A stretch of 64,000 nt of DNA from Streptomyces sp. NBC_00464 (GCF_036013915.1 NZ_CP107899.1:3100001-3164000), one strand, 5' to 3'; counted from the first letter of the stretch, positions 33,623 through 41,584 are shown. The notes: a model not told the origin generated them from the sequence alone. Numbers and translations are program-made.

Positions 33623-34363
33623 ATGCAGTTCACCTCTGAACAACGCTTCGACGACGGCGTCCTCGAACGCGAATTCACCCTCGGCGAGATCCCCGGCATC
33701 CTGTGGACGCCCGCGTCCGCGTCCGCATCCGCTCCGGTGCCGCTGATCCTGCTCGGCCACCCTCCCCTCGGGCTGCGCAGGATGCACCCCCGGCTGTTGG
33801 GCCGGGCCCGGCAGGCTGCGGCGGATGGCTTCGCCGCAGCGACCATCGAGCTTCCGGGAAGCGGGGACCGGCCCCGTATGCCCGCCGTCGAGCAGGCCCG
33901 CGCCGACATGCGCCGGGCGATGGAGGCCGGTGAGCCGGTCAGCGACGAGATCGTCGACGCCCTCGTCCTCCCGCTGGTCGACGCGGCGGTCCCGGAGTGG
34001 CAGGCCGCCCTGGACGCCCTCCTCGCGATGCCCGAGATCGACGGCCCGGTCGGGTACTCGGGGGGCGTGATGTCGATCGGTGTCCGGCTGACGGTGGTCG
34101 AGCCGCGCATCGTGGCCGCCTGTCTGTTCGCCGGTAGTTTCGTGCCCCGCGCCATGTTCGAGGAGGCCCGCCGGATCACCGTTCCGCTGCACGTCCTGCT
34201 CCAGTGGGACGACGAGGGGAACGACCGGCAGACGGCCCTGGACCTGTTCGACGCCTTCGGCTCCGAGGAGAAGACGCTGAACGCCAATATGGGCGGTCAC
34301 ACCGGCGTCCCGCAGTTCGCCGGGGACGCCGCGGGTCAGTTCTTCGCCCGGCACCTGAGGTGA
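33623..34363 (+). CDS. Alpha/beta hydrolase (dienelactone hydrolase-like)
   Basis: A 246-aa alpha/beta hydrolase without a signal peptide. The oxyanion strand is VPLILLGHPPLGLRR, the nucleophile elbow is GPVGYSGGVMSIG (GxSxG) and the catalytic His lies in NMGGHTGVPQF; the Asp is probably in LLQWDDEGNDR. ATG 33623 has AAAGG upstream. Preceding it are a leader ORF and hairpins. The substrate is unknown. Confidence 0.87.
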   Translation: MQFTSEQRFDDGVLEREFTLGEIPGILWTPASASASAPVPLILLGHPPLGLRRMHPRLLGRARQAAADGFAAATIELPGSGDRPRMPAVEQARADMRRAMEAGEPVSDEIVDALVLPLVDAAVPEWQAALDALLAMPEIDGPVGYSGGVMSIGVRLTVVEPRIVAACLFAGSFVPRAMFEEARRITVPLHVLLQWDDEGNDRQTALDLFDAFGSEEKTLNANMGGHTGVPQFAGDAAGQFFARHLR

Positions 34364-34366
34364 GAC

Positions 34367-34409
34367 CGGGCCGGCGGGAGGCGGGCCGACAGCTCCTCCC
34401 GCCGGCCCG
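34367..34409 (+). terminator. Strong terminator after alpha/beta hydrolase
   Basis: Perfect 15-base stem, CGGGCCGGCGGGAGG (34367-34381) with its complement at 34395-34409, loop of 13 bases, beginning four bases after the hydrolase stop. A third related segment just downstream (GCCTCCCGCCGGGCC) could form an alternative stem. Confidence 0.82.
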
Positions 34410-34523
34410 CCTCCCGCCGGGCCTCACGCCTCAGGCCTCAGGGGCTTCTCAGGGCCATACCTCCGGGCGGCGTCGGGGATCGTCCCGATAGCCCGCGCGC
34501 CGCCCGTCCGCGACCGTGGTCGT

Positions 34524-35093
34524 ATGACCGAGACAACGCGCTCAACTCGACTGTTCGCACTCCTCGTTCCGCTGTTCCTGCTCCTCTACGGCGTGTTCCG
34601 CCTCATCGACGGCAGGGACGGCGACCACGGTCCCGGACTTGCCTGGAACATCGGCCACACCTTCTTCTTCGCCGCCTTCCTCCTGCTCGGCGCCCTTGTC
34701 GTGGAGCTGCGCACCCTGGTCCCCGTCCATACGGCTCGAAGAGCGGCGGTGGCCGGTGCGGCCATGGTCGCCGGGGTGTTCGGCGCCGGGTGCTTCCTCT
34801 GGGTGATCCTCGGCGACCTGTTCCCCCGCTTCGACGACGCCGCCCCGCTGCCCGAGCCGCTGGAGATCGCGGGGCCCCTGGCCTTCCAGCTCGGGCTCCT
34901 GACCCTGCTGGTCATGCTGGTCGCGTCCCGGCCCGCGCGGCTCCCCGTGTGGAGCCCCGTGCTGGTCCTGGCCGCGTTCGTCGTCATCGCGGTCAACCTC
35001 GACCTGCTCCCGCTCGCCGCCGTCCTCCTCATGGCGGGCCTCGCGCCCCTGGTCCGTACCCGCAGCCTCCGCGCACCCGCGAGCGCTTCCTGA
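34524..35093 (+). CDS. Integral membrane protein, six membrane helices
   Basis: A 189-aa membrane protein with six hydrophobic helices (LFALLVPLFLLLYGVFRLID first; LPLAAVLLMAGLAPLV last) and short loops; GLAWNIGHTFFFAAF is notable for polar residues inside a helix. No family is recognised. The ATG at 34524 has no strong ribosome site. It stands alone between a strong terminator and the gene fragment at 35105. Confidence 0.75.
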   Translation: MTETTRSTRLFALLVPLFLLLYGVFRLIDGRDGDHGPGLAWNIGHTFFFAAFLLLGALVVELRTLVPVHTARRAAVAGAAMVAGVFGAGCFLWVILGDLFPRFDDAAPLPEPLEIAGPLAFQLGLLTLLVMLVASRPARLPVWSPVLVLAAFVVIAVNLDLLPLAAVLLMAGLAPLVRTRSLRAPASAS

Positions 35094-35104
35094 TGCCTCG
35101 GCCG

Positions 35105-35183
35105 TACCGAGGTGAACGCCCGCCTTGAGATGCCCGGGGCCCCGTTCATGGCCGCAGCGCGCAGCAGTCCGGATTCCGGGTGA
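35105..35183 (+). pseudogene. Decayed copy of the 3' end of the 32930-33403 gene
   Basis: This 79-base stretch aligns without gaps to 33325-33403 with 12 mismatches (about 85% identity by eye), including the stop codon. It would read TEVNARLEMPGAPFMAAARS against TEVNEHLETHKAAFMAAAHS. No upstream part of the gene is present. It shows that a paralogue or a segmental duplication once lay here. Confidence 0.75.
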
Positions 35184-35283
35184 AGGGACGGCCCCGATCG
35201 GCGGGAGGACCCGGACTCGGTGCACACGGCGGCATGGCCGGGGCGAATGTCACCCGAGCCATGTCCGCCGCGCTCGTCCACCG

Positions 35284-36351
35284 TCAGGCCGTGGTTTCGG
35301 CGGGCTCGGCGCGTGCGGGCCGCCGCCGACCGTGCAGGGCGGCGGACAGGATGGCTACGGCGAGTCCCGCGAAGGCCCACGCACCAAGGATCCACAGGGC
35401 GGCGGTGGTGGCGTTCCCGTCGAAGTAGACGGTGTTGCGCACCACGGTCGTGCCGGCCCCGGGAGGGAGAGCCTGTCCGATCGCGCGCCAGAACGGCGGC
35501 AGCAACGACGCCGGGTACACCCCGCCCGAGCTGGGGTTGCCGAGAATGGTGAAGATGAGAATGGTCAGGCCCAGACCGATCGTGCCCGCCAGCGACTGGA
35601 GTGCCACACCCACGACTCCTGAGGCGAACACCACCAGTGTGCCGATGCCGACGAGCTCCCAGAAGGCGCCCGGCAGGCAGTTCAGCACGGGGCCGACGAT
35701 GATCGCGCCCCCGATGCCGGAGACGAAGGCGTAGGGCACCATGGCCGCCAGCCGTACGAGGACGCGGTGGAGGGTGGGACGCTTGGAACCGGCCGCCATG
35801 TTCAGGGCCGATGCGGCGAGGTAGCCGCCGATCGTCCAGCTGAGGACCAGGTAGAAGGACGAGAGGCCCCGCGAGTCGCCCGCCGCGGGCGGCCGGATGT
35901 CACGCACGACGATCTTGCGGCCCTGCGCGGTGTCCACCACCTGCAGGACCTTCGTGGCGGCGTCCCCTGCCGACGGCCCGCCCGCCGAGGCGACGAGCAG
36001 CGCGTCGGTGCGTCCTACCGCGGCGACGACAAGGGCGGCGTCCGCCCGTCGGTCAAGGAGCCGGGCCCTGGCCTGAGCCACGTCCGCGACCGCACTGACG
36101 TGCAAGGGGTCGCCCTCCAACGCGTTGAGCCGGGCCACCAGTTCCTTCTCCACCGGCTCCGGCGCGACGACCACCATCGGGATCCGATGAGGCTTCGGCG
36201 CGTGAAAGGCGCCCATGTAGGAAAGCGCAAATCCGAGTTGGAGCAGAAGCACGCCCAGCATGATGAGCACGGCTCGCGTCGAGATCGCGTCGCGCAACTC
36301 CGCCAGGACGCCAACTCCCGGAGTTTCCGGACGACTCACTTCATGGCTCAT
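35284..36351 (-). CDS. YhgE/DUF3533-like ABC-2-type membrane protein
   Basis: A 355-aa membrane protein. One N-terminal helix (VLIMLGVLLLQLGFALSYMG) precedes an extracytoplasmic domain of about 120 residues (MVVVAPEPVEKELVARLNAL, RADAALVVAAVGRTDALLVA), then five membrane helices and a basic tail. This is the pattern of DUF3533/YhgE-Pip proteins, related to ABC-2 permeases without their ATPase. No ATPase gene is adjacent. The start at 36351 (MSHEVSRPE) is preferred; a 38-residue extension is open but has no good ribosome site. Confidence 0.82.
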   Translation of the reverse strand: MSHEVSRPETPGVGVLAELRDAISTRAVLIMLGVLLLQLGFALSYMGAFHAPKPHRIPMVVVAPEPVEKELVARLNALEGDPLHVSAVADVAQARARLLDRRADAALVVAAVGRTDALLVASAGGPSAGDAATKVLQVVDTAQGRKIVVRDIRPPAAGDSRGLSSFYLVLSWTIGGYLAASALNMAAGSKRPTLHRVLVRLAAMVPYAFVSGIGGAIIVGPVLNCLPGAFWELVGIGTLVVFASGVVGVALQSLAGTIGLGLTILIFTILGNPSSGGVYPASLLPPFWRAIGQALPPGAGTTVVRNTVYFDGNATTAALWILGAWAFAGLAVAILSAALHGRRRPARAEPAETTA

Positions 36352-36718
36352 CTGTACACCGCACTCCACCACAGTCGTCCGTTTATGGGTTCCCCCCGCA
36401 ACCGCCTCATCCTCGGCCGGAGCCGCTTCCGGGCCGAAGGGCCACGCAACGCGGGCGCTTTCCATCCTCCGTTCGGCTCAATGCCACCCCGATCACCCAG
36501 GGGCACGCGATCGCCGACGTTTCGGCGGGCGAGGCGCGCAAAACCGGTGGAACAGCACGGCTGCGCGCCCCTATCGTGCTGCCGAGCCATGTCGTCCTCG
36601 GAAGGGCGTTCCGTTGTATACCGCGTGAGACCTCCCCACTGCTGATCTGTCGCACGTCGCGCCTGCGCGACGCGCTGATTTCTGCTGCGGTCTTCTCACC
36701 CGAAATCGGTGTACCTCT
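36352..36718. other. 367-base divergent intergenic region
   Basis: This lies between the divergent YhgE-like and DUF1062 genes. I see no convincing gene. It holds a hairpin with a 7-base stem (CGTCGCG/CGCGACG, 36655-36672) about 50 bases before the DUF1062 start, and an imperfect inverted repeat around 36416-36440. Promoters for both genes must be here, but no good boxes stand out. Confidence 0.5.
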
Positions 36719-37267
36719 GTGCTCAACACCTGGTTTGTCATGCCCACTTGTCTGCCACTCGTCGTTCGCCGTTGCCACACGTGCGCGTCCGAGAGCTTCC
36801 GGGCGAACGGCAAGTTCCGCGTCAACGCGAACCACAAACTGCTCGACGCCTGGCTTCTCGCGCTCTGCACCTCATGCGGGGAGACCACCAAGCTCACGAT
36901 CCTGGAGCGGACGCATGTGCGCTCCGTACGACCTGAGTTGCTGGACCGGATGCACGACAACGACCCCGGCCTGGCGGCCGAACTGCTCCAGGATCCGGTC
37001 GTGCGGCGGCGTAATCACATCGCTCTCGACTGGGACGACGCCTGGCGCCTCGACACGGGCGGAACGGATCACCTGGACCGCGAGGCGATCGACGTCGAGG
37101 TCCGCTTCGCGGCGCGGATCCCTGTCCGGCCGGCGCGGCTGATCGCCGAAGGCTGCGGTCTTTCGCGGTCCGAGGTCGAGCGACTGATCACGGAGGGGAA
37201 GCTCGTCTCGGCGGTCCGGCTGAGCGGCAAGCTCTCCGGCGACTTCACCTTCACGCTCAAGCGCTGA
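36719..37267 (+). CDS. DUF1062 protein (zinc-ribbon plus S4-like domain)
   Basis: A 182-aa DUF1062 protein. Two Cys pairs (C19-x2-C22 and C50-x2-C53) form a likely zinc ribbon; the C-terminal RLIAEGCGLSRSEVERLITE resembles an S4 RNA-binding helix pair. Conserved DRMHDNDPGLAAELLQDPVV lies between. The S4-like end hints at RNA or ribosome contact, which is inference. GTG 36719 gives VLNTWFV, the usual family start, though the ribosome site is poor. Confidence 0.88.
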   Translation: MLNTWFVMPTCLPLVVRRCHTCASESFRANGKFRVNANHKLLDAWLLALCTSCGETTKLTILERTHVRSVRPELLDRMHDNDPGLAAELLQDPVVRRRNHIALDWDDAWRLDTGGTDHLDREAIDVEVRFAARIPVRPARLIAEGCGLSRSEVERLITEGKLVSAVRLSGKLSGDFTFTLKR

Positions 37268-37283
37268 TCCGTCCCCGGGGCCG

Positions 37284-37316
37284 GGGCCTGTCCGGCACGA
37301 TCCGCCGGACAGGCCC
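37284..37316 (+). terminator. Terminator after DUF1062 gene
   Basis: Perfect 13-base stem GGGCCTGTCCGGC (37284-37296) with GCCGGACAGGCCC (37304-37316) and a 7-base loop, 16 bases after the stop. Confidence 0.85.
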
Positions 37317-37390
37317 GCCCGGCCTTCCTGAACCTCGCCCCCGCGGGATCTTGCGCACCGCCGCCCCCGACGCGCCCCGCCCGTACGGCT

Positions 37391-37756
37391 TCAGCGCCGG
37401 GCCAGTGCCAGGAGGCTCAGGCCGAACATCAGGACACCCAGCGGGAGATGGACCGACGGTACGTGCGCGATGCCGAGTACGACCTGGACCGAGGCGAGTA
37501 CGAGGAAGCCGGACGCGTACCAGATCGGCCGGGGAGAGCCGCCGCCCGGCTTCCAGGCCAGGACCGCCGCGAGTACGTACAGCATCGACGCCCCGTACAT
37601 GACGCGGGCTCCCGCGCTGTGCAACGTCTCCCCGTAGGACGAGGTCAGCAGCAGTCCCGCGGAGATCGCCTGGAGGAAGATGGTCAGAGTCTGCAGGGCG
37701 ATCGCGATCTGAAGGAATGAGAAGCGGCGCTGAGCTGCCGTTGCCTGGGTTGCCAT
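37391..37756 (-). CDS. Four-helix small membrane protein divergent from sigJ
   Basis: A 121-aa protein with four membrane helices (IAIALQTLTIFLQAISAGLL; MYGASMLYVLAAVLAW; ASGFLVLASVQVVLGIAHV; LPLGVLMFGLSLLALAR). I know no function. It is divergent from the SigJ gene across a 102-base region with two nested palindromes. ECF41 sigma factors usually control a neighbouring gene, so this is the natural candidate target, although the usual partner is a soluble oxidoreductase-type protein. The ATG at 37756 lacks an obvious ribosome site. Confidence 0.78.
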   Translation of the reverse strand: MATQATAAQRRFSFLQIAIALQTLTIFLQAISAGLLLTSSYGETLHSAGARVMYGASMLYVLAAVLAWKPGGGSPRPIWYASGFLVLASVQVVLGIAHVPSVHLPLGVLMFGLSLLALARR

Positions 37757-37801
37757 GCCTCGGTCCCCGTTTCCGCCCGGAGGGCAGTAGATCGATAGGG
37801 T

Positions 37802-37838
37802 CTTACCAGCCCGACGACGCGGGCCCGCGAAAGGTAAG
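37802..37838. promoter_or_regulatory. Nested palindromes between sigJ and divergent membrane gene
   Basis: An outer inverted repeat CTTACC (37802-37807) and GGTAAG (37833-37838) surrounds a perfect 12-base palindrome CGCGGGCCCGCG (37818-37829). They lie in the short divergent region and may bind a regulator of both genes. No TGTCACA-type ECF41 -35 element is visible. Confidence 0.45.
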
Positions 37839-37858
37839 GCGAGGGGGCGTTCGGGAGC

Positions 37859-38773
37859 ATGGGGACGGCGGGGGCGGCGGGAACAGGTGCCGACGCGATA
37901 GCCGGTGAGCGGCGCCAACTGCTGAATGTGGCTTACCGGTTGCTGGGTTCACTGGCCGAGGCCGAGGACGCCGTGCAGGAGGCCTACGCGCGCTGGTACG
38001 CACTGCCCCGAAGCCGGCAGGACGAGATCGTGTCCCCGGGCGCCTGGCTGTCGACCGTGACCGGCCGCATCTGTCTGGACGTGCTCGGCTCGGCGCGGGC
38101 CCGGCGTGAACGGTATGTCGGCGCGTGGCTGCCCGAGCCGCTGCCCGACCGCACCGAGTGGCAGCACGGGCGTGGCACCGATCTCTCCGACCCGGCCGAC
38201 CAGATGGTCCTGGACGAATCGGTGACCATGGCCTTCCTCGTCGTACTGGAGTCGATGACGCCCGCCGAGCGGGTGGCGTTCGTCCTGCACGACGTCTTCC
38301 GGTATCCCTTCGCCGAGATCGCCGACGTCCTCGGCCGGACCTCCGCGGCGTGCAAGCAGCTCGCGGCCTCCGCCCGTCGGCGCGTACGCGTCGCGCAGGC
38401 CCCGGTGACGGCGGCCGGGCAGGCCGACGCGGTGCGGCACGTCAAGGAGGCGTGGGAGAGCAAGAACATCGCGGCCCTCGTCGACCTCCTCGACCCGGCC
38501 GCCGTGATGACCGCCGACGGCGGCGGCCTGGTCGGCACCGCGCTGCGCCCGGTCGAGGGCGGGGCACTCATCGCCCAGTACATGGTCGCCATCGCCGACC
38601 GGGCCCCCGGGCTCGAACTCCTGGAGCGGTCGGTCAACGGGGCGCCGGGACTGGTGGCTCAGCGGGGCGGCGTCGTCATGACCGTCGCCTCGTTCGAGGT
38701 CGTCGACGGGCGCGTCAGCCGGATCTGGGTGGTCCGCAATCCGGAGAAGCTGCGGCCTTGGCTGGAGGCGTAA
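37859..38773 (+). CDS. sigJ: RNA polymerase sigma factor SigJ, ECF41-type with SnoaL-like C-terminus
   Basis: A 304-aa ECF sigma factor. Region 2 is at about residues 18-85 (LLNVAYRLLGSLAEAEDAVQ, then WLSTVTGRICLDVL), and region 4 at about 120-180 (MTPAERVAFVLHDVFRYPFA, ADVLGRTSAACKQLAASARR). The C-terminal 110 residues form the SnoaL/NTF2-like domain of ECF41 factors, ending in RNPEKLRPW, which matches the conserved NPDKL-type motif that controls activity in place of an anti-sigma factor. No anti-sigma gene is nearby, as expected. ATG 37859 gives an Ala/Gly-rich start; later starts are possible. Confidence 0.93.
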   Translation: MGTAGAAGTGADAIAGERRQLLNVAYRLLGSLAEAEDAVQEAYARWYALPRSRQDEIVSPGAWLSTVTGRICLDVLGSARARRERYVGAWLPEPLPDRTEWQHGRGTDLSDPADQMVLDESVTMAFLVVLESMTPAERVAFVLHDVFRYPFAEIADVLGRTSAACKQLAASARRRVRVAQAPVTAAGQADAVRHVKEAWESKNIAALVDLLDPAAVMTADGGGLVGTALRPVEGGALIAQYMVAIADRAPGLELLERSVNGAPGLVAQRGGVVMTVASFEVVDGRVSRIWVVRNPEKLRPWLEA

Positions 38774-38968
38774 CCGGTCCGGCCCGCCCAGGGGCCGGTG
38801 TCAGGGACCTGGGTGCCTGGTACGAGGGTTGAACCCGGGGGCTGTGGGCAGGCGGTGAGGCAGAGCCGCGCCACAGGCAGGCACGTGGCCCGCGCCACCC
38901 TTCCGCGCTCCGCCCGGCCCGTTCCGGCGACGGGCACCGCCACCCGCCTCATGACCTGGAGTACGACC

Positions 38969-39235
38969 TTGGCGCACGACGAACGCGACCGGCCCGACGA
39001 CCACCCTCAGGCGCCGTGGTGGTGGGGCATCGGCCCGGTCGGGGCCGCGCTCCTGATCGTCATCGGAATCGCCTGGGTGCTCTGGGAGTTCGTGAGGTCC
39101 GGCGCCGGACACGACCCGGTCATCGGCTACCAGGGAGGGAAGGTCGTCGCCATCGGGCTCGTACTCCTCGGCACAGCCGTCCTGGAACGCTTCCGTAGCC
39201 GTCGTTCACATACGCACGGGCCTGACGCCGACTGA
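38969..39235 (+). CDS. Small two-helix membrane protein
   Basis: An 88-aa protein with two membrane helices (WWGIGPVGAALLIVIGIAWV and GGKVVAIGLVLLGTAVLERF), a polar N-terminus (AHDERDRPDDHPQAPWW) and a basic C-terminus. TTG 38969 is preferred because GGAG lies seven bases upstream; ATG 38951 would add six residues. Function unknown. The 195 bases before it, downstream of sigJ, hold no other gene. Confidence 0.65.
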   Translation: MAHDERDRPDDHPQAPWWWGIGPVGAALLIVIGIAWVLWEFVRSGAGHDPVIGYQGGKVVAIGLVLLGTAVLERFRSRRSHTHGPDAD

Positions 39236-39366
39236 CGTCCGGAGGGCGCGGATCGAATCCCGTACGCCCGTTGTCAGACCCACGTCTGCCCCGACTCCCC
39301 GGACCATCCGCACATCGAGCTGATGCCGTGAGGCAGAGGGAGACGCCCGATGCCTACGCGGTCGGC

Positions 39367-39945
39367 TCAGGCATGCAGCGTGGGGCGGTAGGTGAGCTCC
39401 TGGATGTCACCGTCGAGCGTGCGCTGCTCGATCAGTTCGAGGTCGAAGTCGGCCGCTCCCTTGAAGATCGGGTCCGCCCCCGTCCGTCCCGTGATCACGG
39501 GGAAGAGCGTCACCTGGACGCGATCGACCAGGCCGGCCGCCATCAGCGCCCGGTTCATCGACAGGCTGCCGTGCGAGCGCAACGGAACGTCGGACTCCTT
39601 CTTGAGCCGGGCGACGACGTCGAGGGCGTCGCCGTGCGCGACGGTCGCGTCCGGCCAGTCGAGAGGGCCTTCCAGCGTGGTCGACACCACCGTGGCCGGC
39701 AGGCTCCTCATCCGGGTCACCCAAGGGTCGCGTACGTCGGAATCCTCGGTGCTCTCCGCCAGCATCTGCGCGAACAGCCGGTACGTGTTGGCGCCGAAGA
39801 CCATCCGCTGCTCGTCCCGGTACAGGCCGAGGCGGTGGTCGAGGAGCTCCGGGCCCTGCTTGCCCCAGTAACCCGTCCAGTCGCCGCTGGCGCCGCCGAA
39901 GCCGTCGAGGCTGGAGAAGACGTCGAACGTGTAGGTGGTGGTCAT
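39367..39945 (-). CDS. Dihydrofolate reductase-like protein (RibD C-terminal family)
   Basis: A 192-aa protein of the dihydrofolate reductase/RibD_C family, widespread in actinobacteria as stand-alone reductases. The pattern FDVFSSLDGFGGASGDWTGY at the start, MVFGANTYRLFAQML, the SHGSLSMNRALMAAGLVDRV nucleotide-binding region and FPVITGRTGADPIF are typical. NADPH-dependent reduction is inferred; most such proteins have no known substrate and do not replace folA. AGGAGAG lies before ATG 39945. The TetR gene upstream has the same direction, 109 bases away. Confidence 0.9.
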   Translation of the reverse strand: MTTTYTFDVFSSLDGFGGASGDWTGYWGKQGPELLDHRLGLYRDEQRMVFGANTYRLFAQMLAESTEDSDVRDPWVTRMRSLPATVVSTTLEGPLDWPDATVAHGDALDVVARLKKESDVPLRSHGSLSMNRALMAAGLVDRVQVTLFPVITGRTGADPIFKGAADFDLELIEQRTLDGDIQELTYRPTLHA

Positions 39946-40054
39946 GATGCTCTCCTCACGTGCGGTGGATCGCGTGCTGTAGGCCGCGCGCCGTAAACCG
40001 TTCCGTAAGTACAGACTGGCCACCTCGACCGGACTCATCGCCCGCCGCGCCGCC

Positions 40055-40654
40055 TCACCCCCGGATGCCGCGCAGAAGGTTGTCGATCAGGGCGTCGGCG
40101 AAGGCGGTGTCGAGCGGCTCGTCCGGCAGCAGCAGCCGGTGGTAGCAGGCGCCCCAGAGCTGGTCCACGACCACCTGGGGATCGACCTCGGCGCGGATCT
40201 GGCCCGCGCGCTGCGCGCGGGTGAGCCGGTCCACCGCCAGGCGGCGGCGCGGGTGGGTGTAGTGCTGTGCGAGGGCGTCGGCCAGGGCGGGGTCGGTCTG
40301 CGACGCACCGGCGAGCTGGGCGATCACATGGCCGGTGGCCGGGGCGGTGAGCAGACCGACGAAGGAGTGGAGCTGGGCCGTGAGGTCGCGCTCGACGTCA
40401 CCCGTGTCCGCGAACGCGAGGGTGTCCTCGACGGCCGTGTAGTAGGCCTCGAAGGCCAGGGCCCCCGGTGAGGGCCACCACTTGTAGAGCGTCATCTTGC
40501 TCGCGCCGGCGCGGGCGGCCACCTTCTCGAAGGTGATCCCGGTCAGCCCCGTCTCGAACAGCATCGCGCCGGCCGTCTCCAGGACGGTCTCCCGCACTTC
40601 CGCGGCCGGGCGGCGGCCGCGGCCGCGCCTGCCGGACTCCTTCGGTTCGTCCAC
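40055..40654 (-). CDS. TetR family repressor of the divergent SDR gene
   Basis: A 199-aa TetR regulator with HTH near residues 25-65 (ETAGAMLFETGLTGITFEKV, AARAGASKMTLYKWWPSPGA) and a C-terminal TetR_C domain (VDQLWGACYHRLLLPDEPL). GTG 40654 is chosen because GGAGG lies about ten bases upstream; ATG 40690 would have the operator inside its leader. Two operator-like palindromes stand between this gene and the divergent SDR gene, so it very likely represses both. Confidence 0.9.
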   Translation of the reverse strand: MDEPKESGRRGRGRRPAAEVRETVLETAGAMLFETGLTGITFEKVAARAGASKMTLYKWWPSPGALAFEAYYTAVEDTLAFADTGDVERDLTAQLHSFVGLLTAPATGHVIAQLAGASQTDPALADALAQHYTHPRRRLAVDRLTRAQRAGQIRAEVDPQVVVDQLWGACYHRLLLPDEPLDTAFADALIDNLLRGIRG

Positions 40655-40680
40655 CTGTGCTCGACCTCCGGGCTTGCCGT

Positions 40681-40729
40681 ATATGGACAATCAGTCTACA
40701 TTTATTTTATGGACGAGTCGTCCATAAAA
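40681..40729. promoter_or_regulatory. Tandem TetR operators, one a perfect 25-base palindrome
   Basis: A perfect 25-base palindrome covers 40705-40729: TTTTATGGACGA, a central G at 40717, then TCGTCCATAAAA. A second weaker copy covers about 40682-40700 (ATGGAC ... GTCTACAT). Both contain the TGGAC/GTCCA core. The centres are about 26 bases apart. The region is strikingly A+T-rich for this genome and also holds the promoters of both genes. Confidence 0.85.
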
Positions 40730-40756
40730 GTTGAATGTTGAGGGAGGCCGCACCCC

Positions 40757-41584
40757 ATGAACCCCACCGCAGAATCCGCAGAATCCGCAGGAACCGCAGA
40801 ATCCGCAGGAACCACAGAGCCCGCGGCAACCGCAGAAGCCTCATCCGCCGCCGCGTCCGCGCCCCGCGTCGCGGTCGTCGTCGGCGCCTCCGGCGGCATC
40901 GGCCGCGCCGTCGCCGAGCGCCTCGCGTCGGACGGGCTCGCCGTGGTGGTGCACTACGGCCGGGACAAGTCCCGCGCCGACGAGGTCGTCGCCGCCGTCG
41001 AGGCGGCCGGCGGGGTCGCGACCGCGGTCGGCGGCGATGTCGCCGACGAGGACGCGATGGCCGCACTCTTCGCGACGGCCGAGCAGCGGTACGGCGGCGT
41101 CGACGTGGTCGTGAACACGGCCGGAATCATGCTCCTGGCCCCGATCGCCGAGCTCGCTCTCTCCGACTTCGACCGCATGCACCGCATCAACGTCCGCGGC
41201 ACCTTCGTCGTGTCCCAGCTCGCCGCCCGCACGCTCCGGCCCGGCGGCGCCCTCATCAACTTCTCGACGTCGGTGACCCGGCTGCAGCAGCCCACCTACG
41301 GGGCCTACGCCGCCACGAAGGGCGCCGTCGAGGCGATGACGCTGATCCTGGCCCGCGAGCTGAAGGGCCGCGACGTCACGGTGAACGCGGTCGCGCCCGG
41401 CCCGACCGCAACCCCCCTCTTCCTGGAGGGGAAGCCGGAGGAGGTCGTCGACGCGATCGCTTCCCGTACCCCGCTGGAGCGCCTCGGGACCCCCGCCGAC
41501 ATCGCCGAAGCCGTCGCGTTCCTCGCCGGTCCGGGCCGCTGGATCAACGGGCAGGTCCTGTACGCGAACGGCGGGATCGCCTGA
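40757..41584 (+). CDS. Short-chain dehydrogenase/reductase with repetitive N-terminus
   Basis: A 275-aa SDR oxidoreductase. The nucleotide motif is VVVGASGGIGRAVAERLASD, with NTAGIM in place of NNAG; the catalytic Ser and YxxxK are in STSVTRLQQPTYGAYAATKG. The first 30 residues are an Ala/Glu/Ser/Thr tail encoded by about eight 9-base repeats (40769-40840) and unlike any SDR core. GGGAGG precedes ATG 40757. The gene is divergent from TetR and very likely repressed by it. The substrate is unknown; NADPH use is suggested by the basic residue in HYGRDKSRADE. Confidence 0.92.
   Translation: MNPTAESAESAGTAESAGTTEPAATAEASSAAASAPRVAVVVGASGGIGRAVAERLASDGLAVVVHYGRDKSRADEVVAAVEAAGGVATAVGGDVADEDAMAALFATAEQRYGGVDVVVNTAGIMLLAPIAELALSDFDRMHRINVRGTFVVSQLAARTLRPGGALINFSTSVTRLQQPTYGAYAATKGAVEAMTLILARELKGRDVTVNAVAPGPTATPLFLEGKPEEVVDAIASRTPLERLGTPADIAEAVAFLAGPGRWINGQVLYANGGIA
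40769..40840 (+). repeat. 9-base tandem repeat in SDR coding start
   Basis: Eight degenerate copies of a 9-base unit (GCAGAATCC / GCAGGAACC) run in frame and encode AESAESAGTAESAG and so on. The first five copies differ at only two positions, which points to recent slippage. Confidence 0.8.

Noticed and set aside
36352..36465. N-terminal extension of the YhgE-like protein to ATG 36465
   Set aside because: GGAGG is directly next to that ATG with no spacing, and the extra 38 residues look unrelated to the family, which starts just before the first helix.
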